Origin: Mycobacterium sp. 1164985.4
Lineage (GTDB): Bacteria > Actinomycetota > Actinomycetes > Mycobacteriales > Mycobacteriaceae
Length of the DNA: 45,210 bases
Reading direction: 5' to 3'
NCBI RefSeq assembly: GCF_001668575.1
Contig: NZ_LZMD01000027.1
Location: forward strand, 1-45,210
A program made the position numbers and the translations under genes. Shown here piece after piece: positions 7,688 through 16,390 of this stretch. The notes beneath the pieces are model-generated. The model had not been told where the DNA came from and searched no databases. It was given only the letters and a program-made list of their open reading frames with translations. Every line of letters starts with the position of its first letter. The stretch's first letter is position 1.

Positions 7688-8491
7688 TCAGCCCCCGGTC
7701 GCGGCGTAGTAGCGGATTCGCCTGATCGCGAACGGCTTCGCCGCAACATCGGCGATGAGTACATCGCGCGCGCCTGCGGCTTCGACGCCGCAGACCAGGC
7801 TGTGGCCGGCGGCGATCAGTTTGCGCGAACGGGCGCCGGTCAGCCGGGACAGCAGTTCGGTGCTGGCCATCGGGGCATGGTCACCGGCGGTGATCCTCGT
7901 GCCGCCACTCAACCAGCGACGCACCCCGACCTCGTCACCGGTGTGGGCGGCGGCGAGGAACTCGTCGAAGCGTCGCTTGCCGGCCGGGCCGACCCCGCGA
8001 AAGCCGCCGAGGAAGCCGAGCGCACCGACCACCCCCTGGTTGATCAGCAGTCCCCGAGACAGCTGGAGCCCGGCGGGTACCGCGCGGACTCCACCCTTGA
8101 GAAACTGCCCGACCATGGTCGGAAGCTCCCAATAAGCCGACAGCTCAGCGATTTTCAGCTCTCCCGCATCATCCTCGAGGTGGTAGCGCAGATAGGTCGG
8201 GATCCGCAGGGTCAGCCCCGCCGCCATCTGCACTTCGAGTTCCAGATCGCGGATCACGGTGGCGCCGACGACGATGTCGACGTCACGATGGAAGGCGATG
8301 TCGCGCGGGCCGACGAACGTGTCGTAGAAGCGCATGAGCGCGGTGGTGCCGCGGTGCGGTTGCGAACCGACCGGGTCTTCGACGACGCCGTCGAAGGTGA
8401 AGGCACCCACCCAGGCGTCGCGGTCGTGCACCGCGACGGCGGCCGGGGACCGCTCGACCGCGGCCAGCGCGTCCGCCGGTGAGATGGCCAT
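7688..8491 (-). CDS. NTF2-like (SnoaL/ketosteroid isomerase-like) protein
   Basis: A 267-residue protein. The N-terminal half has the NTF2 pattern (VAVHDRDAWVGAFTFDGVVE, GSQPHRGTTALMRFYDTFVG, a strand with LRYHLEDDAGELKIAELSAYW). The C-terminal half has a second repeat-like set (RRFDEFLAAAHTGDEVGVRR, then KLIAAGHSLVCGVEAAGARD), so the protein may be a tandem of two such domains. The fold binds small hydrophobic ligands and supports isomerase or dehydratase chemistry; no specific role is assigned. It stands alone, divergent from the 139-residue gene that follows. Confidence 0.75.
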   Translation of the reverse strand: MAISPADALAAVERSPAAVAVHDRDAWVGAFTFDGVVEDPVGSQPHRGTTALMRFYDTFVGPRDIAFHRDVDIVVGATVIRDLELEVQMAAGLTLRIPTYLRYHLEDDAGELKIAELSAYWELPTMVGQFLKGGVRAVPAGLQLSRGLLINQGVVGALGFLGGFRGVGPAGKRRFDEFLAAAHTGDEVGVRRWLSGGTRITAGDHAPMASTELLSRLTGARSRKLIAAGHSLVCGVEAAGARDVLIADVAAKPFAIRRIRYYAATGG

Positions 8492-8599
8492 ACAGGTTGC
8501 CTACCACCTCGCGATCGCTTCAGTCGACTACTTCCCCACCGGCGGGCACACTGGATTTATTGCCCCGCAGAGGTGTGCCGGGCGCCGAGGAGGAACAGC

Positions 8600-9019
8600 A
8601 TGAGCAGCAATGGCCCGTTCGGGTTCGACCCGGAGGAATTCGACCGCGTCGTCCGCGAGGCGGGTGAGGGGTTGCGCGATGCGCTCGACGGCCTCGGCAG
8701 GTTCTTCAGCACCTCGGGAGAGCGCGCCGGGTGGGCCAACCTGGTCGACGAGTTCACCCGCTCGTCGCGGCCGCGGCGCGAACCGGAGACCACGGGGGAG
8801 ACCGGTGACGGGGTGTGGGCGATCTACACGGTGGACGCCGACGGCGGTGCCCACATCGAGCAGGTCTATCCGACGGAGCTGGACGCGCTGCGGGCGAACA
8901 AGAACAACACCGACCCTTCGCGCAAGGTGCGGTTCCTGCCGTACGGCATCGCGGTCAGCGTGCTCGACGCAAACCACACGGATCCGGCCCCGGACCCCCC
9001 GGCGTCCGACGAGGGTTAG
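8600..9019 (+). CDS. Conserved hypothetical protein (139 aa)
   Basis: A soluble protein beginning MSSNGPFGFDPEEFDRVVRE. A helical N-terminal segment (GEGLRDALDGLGRFF) is followed by an acidic linker and a compact C-terminal domain (GVWAIYTVDADGGAHIEQVY, then RKVRFLPYGIAVSVLD). A textbook RBS (GAGGAGGA at 8588-8595) sits at the right spacing from the ATG at 8600, so the longer upstream reading is rejected. Function unknown. Its stop overlaps the convergent SRPBCC gene by 4 bases. Confidence 0.75.
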   Translation: MSSNGPFGFDPEEFDRVVREAGEGLRDALDGLGRFFSTSGERAGWANLVDEFTRSSRPRREPETTGETGDGVWAIYTVDADGGAHIEQVYPTELDALRANKNNTDPSRKVRFLPYGIAVSVLDANHTDPAPDPPASDEG

Positions 9020-9462
9020 TTCTCGAAGCGGCGTCGGATACCCGCGAGCATCTCGCGATGCGCGCTCGTCGCCTCGCGGACGGTGAATGCCGCCAAGGGG
9101 CGAGGGGCGTCGACCGTGATGTGTTCGGTCACTCGAGTGCCGGCGTCGGTCGCAACGAACTCGACTCTCGTGCGCAGGCGCACGCCGGGGAATTGCCGCG
9201 CCTCCGCCGTCACGTCTCCGGCCGGAGGAACGCTCAAGCGCGCCCGGTACGCCGTGCGCATCGTGAACGGCCCCATCCGGATTCGGTCGACGATTCGGTA
9301 ATCCTGTTGATAGCCCTGCACGTACGGCGTGCGGCCCGCTGACCGCACCGATACGACGAGCGGGTGTATCGCGGAGAGGTTGTCGAAGTCGACGTAGAAG
9401 GCGCGGACGTCTGCGGGCGGTGCGGGTATGTCCTCGGACAGGCTCCGGTGCGTGGAGGACAT
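9016..9462 (-). CDS. SRPBCC (START/Bet v1-like) protein
   Basis: A 148-residue protein with the SRPBCC layout: DIPAPPADVRAFYVDFDNLS at the N-terminus, a run of beta strands (YVQGYQQDYRIVDRIRMGPF, ARLSVPPAGDVTAEARQFPG), and the long C-terminal helix (PLAAFTVREATSAHREMLAG). The fold forms a deep hydrophobic pocket used in polyketide cyclases, lipid carriers and oxygenase subunits; the ligand is unknown. The start at 9462 avoids overlap with the upstream mycolyltransferase gene on the same strand; an in-frame ATG at 9537 would overlap it by 44 bp. Confidence 0.75.
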   Translation of the reverse strand: MSSTHRSLSEDIPAPPADVRAFYVDFDNLSAIHPLVVSVRSAGRTPYVQGYQQDYRIVDRIRMGPFTMRTAYRARLSVPPAGDVTAEARQFPGVRLRTRVEFVATDAGTRVTEHITVDAPRPLAAFTVREATSAHREMLAGIRRRFEN

Positions 9463-9493
9463 CAGCCAGGTGGGCCGATCACGTTGCACCGCT

Positions 9494-10495
9494 TCACCGT
9501 TCGTTGGCAGGCTGGGCCTCCAGGACTCGCTGGACATCGGGTTTCATCTGTAGTAGCTGCTGGCCCGCGTAACCCCAGCTGTGGATGCCTTCGGGGAAGT
9601 TGAAGACACCGTTGCTTCCGCCGGCGGCGATGTAGGCGTCGACGAAGGCCCGGTTGGAGTCGATCGCGAAACCCTCGAGAAAGCCCAGCCCGGCGATGGG
9701 TGCGTCGGGGCTGGCGAGCGCGGGGTTGGTGAGTGTGCCGTTGCCGCAGTAGATCCAGACGCGGGTGCCGTTGGCGGCGAGCCGGCCTGCCTGCACGGTG
9801 GGGTCGTTGCGGGCCCATGCCGGATCGCCGGGCGGTCCCCACATCGCGGTGGGGTCGAAGCCGCCGTTCCACATCTGAGCCACCCTGACCTGGCCCGGTC
9901 CGTTCGGCGCCGACAGGTTCAGGAAGCCCGAAAGCGATCCGGCGTAGCTGAACAGCTGTGGGTGGTAGGCCGCCAATATCAACGCCGCCGAACCGCCCAT
10001 CGAGAAGCCCACCACCGCGTTTCGCGTCGGCCGTACCCCCTTGTTGGCGGCCAGCCATGCCGGCAGCTCCTGGCCCAGGAAGGTCTCCCACTTGTAGGTG
10101 TAGGTCCCGCCGTTGCCGACCGCCGGTGCATACCAGTCGGAGTAGAAGCTCGACTTGCCGCCGACGGGCATCACCACGGAGATGCCCGAGCCGTTGTACC
10201 AGTCGAAGGCCTGGGTGTTGATGTCCCACCCGTTGAGATCGTCGCCGGCCTCCATGCTGTCGAGCAGATAAAGCGCGGGTGAGTCGGTACCGGCGGAGAG
10301 GAATTCGACGCGCACGGTGCGGTTCATCGCCGCCGACGGCACTTCCAGCTGTTCAATGGGCAGGTTCGGGCTCGAAAAGGCCTGTGCGACAGGGCTTGAC
10401 CCTCCCCCGACCAGCGCGGGCAGCAGCGCGGCGGCCGCGGTGGCGGCGCCCCATCGCGTCATCCGTTTCCACGACGGCCATTTGATACGCGACAT
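9494..10495 (-). CDS. Antigen 85-type mycolyltransferase/esterase
   Basis: A 333-residue exported alpha/beta hydrolase. Residues 1-40 form a signal peptide ending near VAQAFSS. The mature part carries Ag85 signatures: [34 protein letters not shown] and the nucleophile motif GFSMGGSA with Ser165; His305 in GIHSWGYAG completes the triad with an acidic residue near 274. Ag85 enzymes transfer mycolic acids between trehalose monomycolates and to arabinogalactan at the cell envelope. Length matches the Ag85 family. Whether it is a main Ag85 or a less active paralogue cannot be judged from sequence alone. A 7-bp hairpin (10535-10555) lies in its 5' leader. Confidence 0.9.
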   Translation of the reverse strand: MSRIKWPSWKRMTRWGAATAAAALLPALVGGGSSPVAQAFSSPNLPIEQLEVPSAAMNRTVRVEFLSAGTDSPALYLLDSMEAGDDLNGWDINTQAFDWYNGSGISVVMPVGGKSSFYSDWYAPAVGNGGTYTYKWETFLGQELPAWLAANKGVRPTRNAVVGFSMGGSAALILAAYHPQLFSYAGSLSGFLNLSAPNGPGQVRVAQMWNGGFDPTAMWGPPGDPAWARNDPTVQAGRLAANGTRVWIYCGNGTLTNPALASPDAPIAGLGFLEGFAIDSNRAFVDAYIAAGGSNGVFNFPEGIHSWGYAGQQLLQMKPDVQRVLEAQPANER

Positions 10496-10534
10496 CGGCG
10501 ACCTCCCTCGTCCCTGACCGGACGATACGCCCCG

Positions 10535-10555
10535 AAACCGCCTCACCAGCGGTTT
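10535..10555 (-). other. Hairpin in the leader of the mycolyltransferase gene
   Basis: AAACCGC and GCGGTTT form a 7-bp stem with a 7-base loop, about 40 bases upstream of the mycolyltransferase GTG/ATG region on its strand. It lies in a 255-bp intergenic space that otherwise shows only an AT-rich patch (10651-10676) ahead of the aldehyde dehydrogenase gene. A regulatory role is possible but unproven. Confidence 0.3.
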
Positions 10556-10750
10556 TCGCAACAATGCACCCAGCGGAGGTCGAGGGGCGGAGGTCCTGCG
10601 GACCACATCGAGTCTGCGGGCGTTCGATCGCGCGCCCATTTCAGAGGTCTTCTTTGTTATGTTTGCACTAATAGCGACCTTAGCGGGCACGCGGTGTGGC
10701 CATGACGTGGCTCGCGGGCCGAATTGGTTCGTCGACGAGGAGGCACCGTC

Positions 10751-12208
10751 GTGAGATCGCTGACGTACGAACGGCTTTTCATCGGTGGTCAATGGGAGTC
10801 GCCGGCCACCGAGGAACGTATCGCGGTCATATCGCCGCATACCGAAGAGCAGATCGGCGTGACTCCGGGGGCCGCACCCGAGGACGTCGACCGTGCCGTT
10901 GCGGCCGCGCGAAAGGCGTTCGACGAGGGCCCGTGGCCGCGAATGAGCGTCGAAGAGCGCATGGACAAGATCGACAAGCTCGCGGCGGTCTACGCCGCCG
11001 AGACCGACGAGATGGCCGACCTCATCACCGCCGAGATGGGCTCGCCGCGCAGCTTCAGCAGGTTGGGGCAGGCGACCGGTGCGCTCGCCCAGATGCATCT
11101 GATCTCGGCCACCGCGCGGGACTTTCCCTGGATCGAGCGGCGGCCCGGCCTGTTCGGTGACGTCCAGATCCGGCGTGCCCCGGTCGGTGTCGTCGGCGCG
11201 ATCGTGCCGTGGAACGTCCCCCAGTTCCTGATCATGCCCAAGATGATTCCCGCGCTCATCGCGGGCTGCACCGTCGTGGTGAAGCCAGCGCCCGAGACAC
11301 CCATCGACGCGATGTGGCTGGCGGAGATGATCGAAGAGGTCGATCTGCCCGAGGGCGTCGTCTCCATCCTCCCGGGCGGCCGCGACACCGGTGAGCGACT
11401 TGTACGCCACCCGGGTGTGGACAAGATCTCCTTCACCGGCTCGTCGGCCACCGGACGGCACATCGCCGCCGTGTGCGGGGAGCAGCTCAAACGCGTCAGC
11501 CTCGAGTTGGGCGGTAAGTCGGCGGCCATCATCCTCGACGACGCCGACATCGAGCGCACCGTAGGGCATCTGAAGACCGCCAGCCTGATGAACAACGGAC
11601 AGGCGTGCGTCGCGCAGACGCGGATCCTGGTGAGCGACCGCCGCCACGACGAGGTGGTGGATGCTCTGGCCGCGATGATGTCGGGCCTTCAGGTCGGCGA
11701 TCCGGCCGACGAGGCCACCGACATCGGCCCACTGGTGGCGCAGCGCCAGCAACAGCGGGTGCAGGGCTACATCGAGGCCGGACTGGCCGACGGGGCGCGA
11801 AAGGTGCTGGGCGGCACGGACAAACCGTTCGACCGCGGATGGTATGTCCAGCCGACGCTGTTCGCCGACGCGACCAACGACATGCGCATCGCCCGTGAGG
11901 AGATCTTCGGGCCCGTGCTGACCGTGCTCAAATACTCCGACGAGCGCGACGCGATCCGCATCGCCAACGACAGCGAGTACGGATTGGCGGGCTCGGTCTG
12001 GACGGCCGACGTGGCGCACGGTCTGGAGGTGGCCGCCGAGATCCGCACCGGCACCTACGGAATCAACATGTACACCCTCGACACGACGATGCCGTTCGGC
12101 GGGTTCAAGCAGTCCGGCATCGGTCGCGAGTTCGGCACCGAGGGACTCTCCGAGTACGTCGAGTTGCAGACGACCGTCAGCGCGGACAGGCTGCCGGACT
12201 TAACCTGA
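10751..12208 (+). CDS. Aldehyde dehydrogenase (NAD(P)-dependent)
   Basis: A 485-residue ALDH of normal family length. Key motifs: [16 protein letters not shown] (cofactor loop with the catalytic Asn), [19 protein letters not shown] with general-base Glu near 252, and [11 protein letters not shown] with nucleophile Cys near 286; EEIFGPVL and [13 protein letters not shown] close the fold. It oxidises an aldehyde to a carboxylic acid. GTG at 10751 is chosen because GAGGAGGC lies 7 bases upstream. It opens the catabolic island and converges on the Rieske-ligase-hydratase operon (9-base overlap at the 3' ends), so it probably handles an aldehyde made by one of the nearby P450s or the alcohol dehydrogenase. 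Confidence 0.93.
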   Translation: MRSLTYERLFIGGQWESPATEERIAVISPHTEEQIGVTPGAAPEDVDRAVAAARKAFDEGPWPRMSVEERMDKIDKLAAVYAAETDEMADLITAEMGSPRSFSRLGQATGALAQMHLISATARDFPWIERRPGLFGDVQIRRAPVGVVGAIVPWNVPQFLIMPKMIPALIAGCTVVVKPAPETPIDAMWLAEMIEEVDLPEGVVSILPGGRDTGERLVRHPGVDKISFTGSSATGRHIAAVCGEQLKRVSLELGGKSAAIILDDADIERTVGHLKTASLMNNGQACVAQTRILVSDRRHDEVVDALAAMMSGLQVGDPADEATDIGPLVAQRQQQRVQGYIEAGLADGARKVLGGTDKPFDRGWYVQPTLFADATNDMRIAREEIFGPVLTVLKYSDERDAIRIANDSEYGLAGSVWTADVAHGLEVAAEIRTGTYGINMYTLDTTMPFGGFKQSGIGREFGTEGLSEYVELQTTVSADRLPDLT

Positions 12209-12622
12209 CAGATCGAGCGTGACCTCGGCGGGGCAGCACAGCTCACCGCGCTGATTCGACACCGCGACCGTCAGATCCACCAGGCGGCCGTCGCGCTTGG
12301 CCACGACGCGGCCGCGGCCCACCATCGAATCGCCGGCGTAGATCGATCCGAGAAGGGTGATCTTGCGCCGCACCACGCGTGCGCACGGGCCGGCCCAGTC
12401 CGTGGCGACGCGGTCGACGAATCCGGCCACGTGCATGGTGTTGACGAAGATCGTCGGATGCCCGTGTTGGCGGGCGTAACGCGGATCGTAATGTGCGGGA
12501 AAGTAATCCCACGTAGCGCCTGCATTCATCACGACGCGTTCATAGTCGATGTCGTCCACCACCTCGGGCAGGTCCGTCGGCACCGTGACCTGCTCCCAAC
12601 GCAGGCGCGGGGCCGCCCTCAC
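12200..12622 (-). CDS. MaoC-like hot-dog dehydratase/hydratase, small subunit
   Basis: A 140-residue single hot-dog protein starting at GTG (overlap GTGA with the preceding gene). It contains the hydratase segment NAGATWDYFPAHYDPRYARQ, in which the Asp/His pair of the MaoC/R-hydratase type can be seen, followed by GHPTIFVNTMHVAGFVDRVA. Such proteins hydrate enoyl-CoA or dehydrate 3-hydroxyacyl thioesters. The four-base coupling to another hot-dog protein suggests a heterodimer, as in HadAB or ChsH1/ChsH2. Confidence 0.82.
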   Translation of the reverse strand: MRAAPRLRWEQVTVPTDLPEVVDDIDYERVVMNAGATWDYFPAHYDPRYARQHGHPTIFVNTMHVAGFVDRVATDWAGPCARVVRRKITLLGSIYAGDSMVGRGRVVAKRDGRLVDLTVAVSNQRGELCCPAEVTLDLSG

Positions 12623-13149
12623 CCCTGCTCCCCGGGAGTGAACCGGAACAAGGTGTTGCGGTTGACCGCGACCAGGGTTCCGTCGTCGCGGCGGAATTCG
12701 TCGCACGTCTCGACGAAGTGTCCGACCCCGAGGCGGGTGCGTTTCTGCGGGGAGACCGAAGCGACTTCCTCAACGACGTTCAATCGGTCACCTTCGACGA
12801 TGGTGCAGGGGAATTCGGCCTCATTGGCGGCGTTGATGAACGTCGTTCCGGGCAGCGGCACGCGCAACGCAATCGCGGCGACGGGCGGTTGACCGTTCGG
12901 CTGCCACGGTGGTGGGATCAGCCAACCCATCAGCAGTCCCGGTGGCGCGAGCAAACCACCCCACTGGTGTCGGGCGAAGTCCTCGTCCCAGTAGGACGGA
13001 TTCGAGTCGTGGACCACGGCGGCAAAGTGCCGGATGCGGGAGGCGCTCACCGCGGTGCCCGCGTATCTCGGCTCCGTGCGTGTGCCCACCATCTGCAGCG
13101 CGTCGGCGTATGTGCCGTACGCGACCTCGAAGCGGACGGGTCCGGTCAC
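12619..13149 (-). CDS. MaoC-like (FAS1-type dehydratase) hot-dog protein, large subunit
   Basis: A 176-residue protein of the MaoC N-terminal/FAS1 dehydratase type: YAGTAVSASRIRHFAAVVHD, PSYWDEDFARHQWGGLLAPP, and a C-terminal strand set ending VAVNRNTLFRF. It likely folds as one hot-dog that pairs with the product of the next gene, which supplies the hydratase motif. Together they would act on an enoyl-CoA or 3-hydroxyacyl-CoA formed after ligase activation. It overlaps its neighbours on both sides by 4 bases, so stoichiometric production is likely. Confidence 0.82.
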   Translation of the reverse strand: MTGPVRFEVAYGTYADALQMVGTRTEPRYAGTAVSASRIRHFAAVVHDSNPSYWDEDFARHQWGGLLAPPGLLMGWLIPPPWQPNGQPPVAAIALRVPLPGTTFINAANEAEFPCTIVEGDRLNVVEEVASVSPQKRTRLGVGHFVETCDEFRRDDGTLVAVNRNTLFRFTPGEQG

Positions 13150-13559
13150 CCCGGTAGCGCGCTCTCACGAGGAACCGCATCCCAGGCCAGTCGGCGGGAG
13201 GCGAAGTACCAACCCCCACGCTCGTAGACAAGACGGTCCGTGTAGCTGCCCGCGGCCTCGAGTTGGTTGTCGCGTAACAGCAGCGCGACGCAGTGCTGCG
13301 TCGCGTCGACGCCGTCGACGGCGATGTCGTGATCGACGGTCACCAACCGGCGCCCGTCGCCGCCGTGAAAGGCGTCGGCGAGATTGGTGAACGACGTCTC
13401 GCCCTCGGTGTATGTCGCTCCGGAATGCCGGAACGTGGCGAGCCAACCGGCCAGGTCGCCACTCGTGAACAACCGGTTGTGCCTGGCGCCGAGGTTGAGG
13501 ATCGCCGCCCGCCCGGCCAGTCCGTCGAGCACATACTGCTCTTGGTAGCTCAAAGGCAT
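13146..13559 (-). CDS. SnoaL/NTF2-like protein of the catabolic operon
   Basis: A 137-residue NTF2-like protein: VLDGLAGRAAILNLGARHNR, FTSGDLAGWLATFRHSGATY, then a strand set VALLLRDNQLEAAGSYTDRL and a final YERGGWYFASRRLAWD. Relatives act as isomerases, dehydratases or hydroxylase partners on ring compounds. It sits between the acyl-CoA ligase and the hot-dog pair in one operon (10-bp gap and 4-base overlap), so a role in isomerising or hydrating a CoA intermediate is plausible but unproven. Confidence 0.8.
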   Translation of the reverse strand: MPLSYQEQYVLDGLAGRAAILNLGARHNRLFTSGDLAGWLATFRHSGATYTEGETSFTNLADAFHGGDGRRLVTVDHDIAVDGVDATQHCVALLLRDNQLEAAGSYTDRLVYERGGWYFASRRLAWDAVPRESALPG

Positions 13560-13569
13560 CGTGACTCCT

Positions 13570-15171
13570 TCACCGATTCAGCAGGTAGCCGTTGGCTTCT
13601 CGATCCCACGACGCGGAGCTCAGGCCGCGCTGGCGCAGGAGGTCTTTGCGAATCCGCCCGATGACGGTCTTCGGGATCTCGTCGAGCACCTCGAGATACC
13701 GCGGCACACAGAAGTACGGCATGCGTGCGGCGCAGAAGTCGAGCAGCTCGCAGAAGTCGATCGTCGCACCGGGGCGCAGGGTCACCACGACGAGGATGTC
13801 GTCCTCACCCAGCTCGCTGGGCACCGCGACCGCGGCGGCCTCGGCGACCGCCGGGTGTTGTGCGACGGTCTGCTCGACCTCCACCGACGACACGTTCTCT
13901 CCGCGCCTGCGCAACGAGTCCTTGGCGCGGTCGACAAAGGTCAGGTTCTGGTCGTGGTCGAGGAAACCCAGGTCTCCGGTCCGGAACCACTCCGGGTGGG
14001 GGTCGATCGGCAGCCCGCGGTGCCCAGGCGCGGACGACACATACCCCTCGCTCATGACATGCGCAGTCCGCGGCCGGCACGCGATCTCACCTGTCACACC
14101 AGCGGCCACGGGACGACCGTCCCCGTCGACGATGCGCACCTCGAAGGCCGGGTTGACTTGTCCTGACGTACCCGGCACGCCGTCGTCCGAAACCGCCTTG
14201 TAGGCGATCGGGAACGCCTCGGTCAGTCCGTACATCGTCACCACGCGGCAGCGGTACCGCTCCTCGATCGCGCGGTACAGCTCGGCCGGAATGGGTGCGG
14301 CGGAGACGAATCGGATACCGAGCCGGCCGTCGCGGTGTGTCGGAGGCAGGTTCCACAACATCGACACCATCGCGCCAGCGCCGACGAACCCCGCTGCGCC
14401 ACAAGCACTTAACTCGTTCCACACGTCTGCGGGGTGGAATGCGCTCGCCAGCACGCTGGTCCCGCCGACGAGCATCGGCGCCAGGACCGTCGGCGCCGCG
14501 CTGAGGTGGAACAACGGCATCGCCGTCCAGATCACGTCGCCCAGGCCGTACGCCCACGCCGACGCCGCGGTGGCCGCCGCGACGAACAGGTAGTGCCACG
14601 TCGTCGCGACCGCCTTCGAAGGACCGGTGGTGCCGGAGGTGAAGAACAGCGCGCCGACCTCGTCGGCGTCGGTGTCCACCGACGGGACAGTGCGGGGCTG
14701 CGCGGCGCTCAGATCCGCGGCAACCGAATCATCGAGCAGGAGGGTCGCCGCCGGAGAGTCGAGCCGCTCGGCGACCTCGGTCAGCCGCTCGCGCCTCTCA
14801 TCGTCGGTCACCACGAGCTTCGCCCGCGACACGTTGAGCGCGCCGGCCAGAAAGTCGCCCTTGTTGGCCGCGTTGACCGCCGCGCTCACCGCGCCGAGGC
14901 GGGCTGCGCCGAGCCAGAAATACACCCATTGGGCGCACGTGCCCGCGAACAGCACCACCGTGTCGCCCCGGCCGATGCCGCGGTCGGCCAGCATCGCCGC
15001 GGCTGCGCAGGACCGGTCGCGCATCTCGGCGAAGGTGATCGGCGTGCCGTCGATCACCAGCATGGTGCGGTCGCCGAACTGTCCAGCACGTCGATCGAGA
15101 ACCGATGCGACCGTGAAGCGCTCGACGCCGAACGTGGCCGGCTCGACGCGCCACGGTCGATCCTGCGGCAT
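13570..15171 (-). CDS. Acyl-CoA synthetase (AMP-forming ligase)
   Basis: A 533-residue ANL-superfamily ligase. Motifs in order: ALFFTSGTTGPSKAV (P-loop, residues ~175-190), YGLTEAFPIAYK (A5), EWFRTGDLGFLD (A7), VDRAKDSLRRRGENVSS (A8), and KTVIGRIRKD with the catalytic Lys near 511. It activates a carboxylic acid as acyl-AMP and then acyl-CoA. The ATG shares one base with the Rieske oxygenase TGA (TGATG), so both are co-translated. The context implies that the acid is made or modified by the Rieske enzyme and passed to the hot-dog hydratases. The substrate class is unknown. Confidence 0.92.
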   Translation of the reverse strand: MPQDRPWRVEPATFGVERFTVASVLDRRAGQFGDRTMLVIDGTPITFAEMRDRSCAAAAMLADRGIGRGDTVVLFAGTCAQWVYFWLGAARLGAVSAAVNAANKGDFLAGALNVSRAKLVVTDDERRERLTEVAERLDSPAATLLLDDSVAADLSAAQPRTVPSVDTDADEVGALFFTSGTTGPSKAVATTWHYLFVAAATAASAWAYGLGDVIWTAMPLFHLSAAPTVLAPMLVGGTSVLASAFHPADVWNELSACGAAGFVGAGAMVSMLWNLPPTHRDGRLGIRFVSAAPIPAELYRAIEERYRCRVVTMYGLTEAFPIAYKAVSDDGVPGTSGQVNPAFEVRIVDGDGRPVAAGVTGEIACRPRTAHVMSEGYVSSAPGHRGLPIDPHPEWFRTGDLGFLDHDQNLTFVDRAKDSLRRRGENVSSVEVEQTVAQHPAVAEAAAVAVPSELGEDDILVVVTLRPGATIDFCELLDFCAARMPYFCVPRYLEVLDEIPKTVIGRIRKDLLRQRGLSSASWDREANGYLLNR

Positions 15172-16286
15172 CAAGCGTCCGCGGCGGAGGGATCGGGCTC
15201 GCCGGCGGCGGTGTAGCCGAAGTTGGTCGGCGCCGGTTCGGCGCCGGGATAGAAGCGGTGTGCCCAGCGTCGCAGCGCGGCGTAGTCACGGGCCTCCTCC
15301 GGCGCGAGGTTGGGCTTCTCCAGGTATTTCATGTTCTCCCAGGTGAAGAAGTCCTGCTTGATGACCTCCTGCTGCAACTGCAAGAACTTCGCGGCCCGGC
15401 CGGTCGGCTTGTCACCGCGGTCGCCGGGTTCGCGGATCGACGCCTGGGTGTAGAAGTAGTCGGTGTAGTCCTCGTCGACCGGCGTCTGGCCCGTCACCTG
15501 AACGGTGGCGACCAACTCCGAGGGGAAGCGCACCACGCCGAGGCCCAGCGAGTAATTGTCGTAGATGATCTTCGCGTCGACGGGCCCGTTGGGGGTGAGC
15601 CACGTCTTCGCCCGTCCGCCACCGAAATTCGCGTTCACCGTCGCGTGCAGGTGGTAACCCGACACTTCGAACGACGCCGTGTTGGCCGGGTTCGCGGCCT
15701 TGTGCACATACTGCACGTGGTACGGGTCCGCCGCGTTCTCGATGATCATCTGAGCGTGCACCTTGACCCGGTTGACCATCCGGGTGTGCGGGTGCAGCGG
15801 GTAGTACTCGTCTGTCTCGAGTTCGGGCAGCACCGGCGGCTGCCAGTACGGGGCGCGCCCGTGCCGCTCATGCCAGACCAGGATGAAGCCGTACCACTCG
15901 GTGCTGGGGTACCGCTTGATCCGCACGTTCTGTTTGCAGCCGATCTTGCTGTACGGGATCAGGGCGTTGGTGCCCTCGCCGGTCCAGTGCCAACCGTGCC
16001 ACGGGCAGACGATGTGCTCACCCTCGACAGTGCCGCCGACGCCCATGTTCGCGCCCAGGTGTTGACAATAGGCGTCGAGCACGTTGACCCGGCCCGACCG
16101 GGTCCGGAAGATCACCAATTCCTCGCCGAAGTAGTGGGCCCGCTTGACCTGACCCGCGTCCAGTTCGGAGGAGAACCCGACGATGAACCAACCCGTCGGG
16201 AAGCGGTACTTCGACAGGCTGATACCGCCGGGCCCGAACTCGCGCTCCGACGGATCGAGGCCGGGATCGTCGACCATGTCCGTCAT
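15171..16286 (-). CDS. Rieske non-haem iron oxygenase, alpha subunit (KshA-like)
   Basis: A 371-residue oxygenase. The Rieske centre ligands are Cys74 and His76 (YCQHLGANMG) and Cys94 and His97 (VCPWHGWHW). The mononuclear iron site reads ENAADPYHVQYVH, with Asp187 bridging, His190 and His195. The segment after the cluster (IPYSKIGCKQNVRIKRYP) resembles 3-ketosteroid 9-alpha-hydroxylase KshA. It should hydroxylate a hydrophobic ring substrate using electrons from a separate reductase; none is in the window. A GGAG RBS lies about 8 bases upstream of the ATG. Its promoter holds the shared 22-bp element (16337-16358). Confidence 0.9.
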   Translation of the reverse strand: MTDMVDDPGLDPSEREFGPGGISLSKYRFPTGWFIVGFSSELDAGQVKRAHYFGEELVIFRTRSGRVNVLDAYCQHLGANMGVGGTVEGEHIVCPWHGWHWTGEGTNALIPYSKIGCKQNVRIKRYPSTEWYGFILVWHERHGRAPYWQPPVLPELETDEYYPLHPHTRMVNRVKVHAQMIIENAADPYHVQYVHKAANPANTASFEVSGYHLHATVNANFGGGRAKTWLTPNGPVDAKIIYDNYSLGLGVVRFPSELVATVQVTGQTPVDEDYTDYFYTQASIREPGDRGDKPTGRAAKFLQLQQEVIKQDFFTWENMKYLEKPNLAPEEARDYAALRRWAHRFYPGAEPAPTNFGYTAAGEPDPSAADA

Positions 16287-16336
16287 CGCAACTCCGTTCG
16301 CGCACGCACCAGCCGACGTCAGCGGCGCTGTCCGTT

Positions 16337-16358
16337 GCCTATTTTTACTATTTTAGGC
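16337..16358 (-). promoter_or_regulatory. Shared regulon element, copy 1
   Basis: A 22-bp AT-rich site between the divergent Rieske oxygenase and P450 genes. Read on the minus strand it has perfect inverted ends GCCTA/TAGGC around AAATAGTAAAAA. It matches the site at 24140-24161 at 20 of 22 positions and resembles that at 19965-19987. It lies 51 bp from the Rieske start and 32 bp from the P450 start. It could be an operator for the GntR protein or, since it contains TAAAAT and TATTTT, overlapping -10 boxes. Confidence 0.65.
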
Positions 16359-16390
16359 ATTCTGGGTCAAGAACGGCGAAAGGGAACCAC

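Noticed and set aside
10496..12019. Upstream extension of the mycolyltransferase frame
   Set aside because: It runs antisense through the aldehyde dehydrogenase gene; the signal peptide at 10495 fixes the true start.
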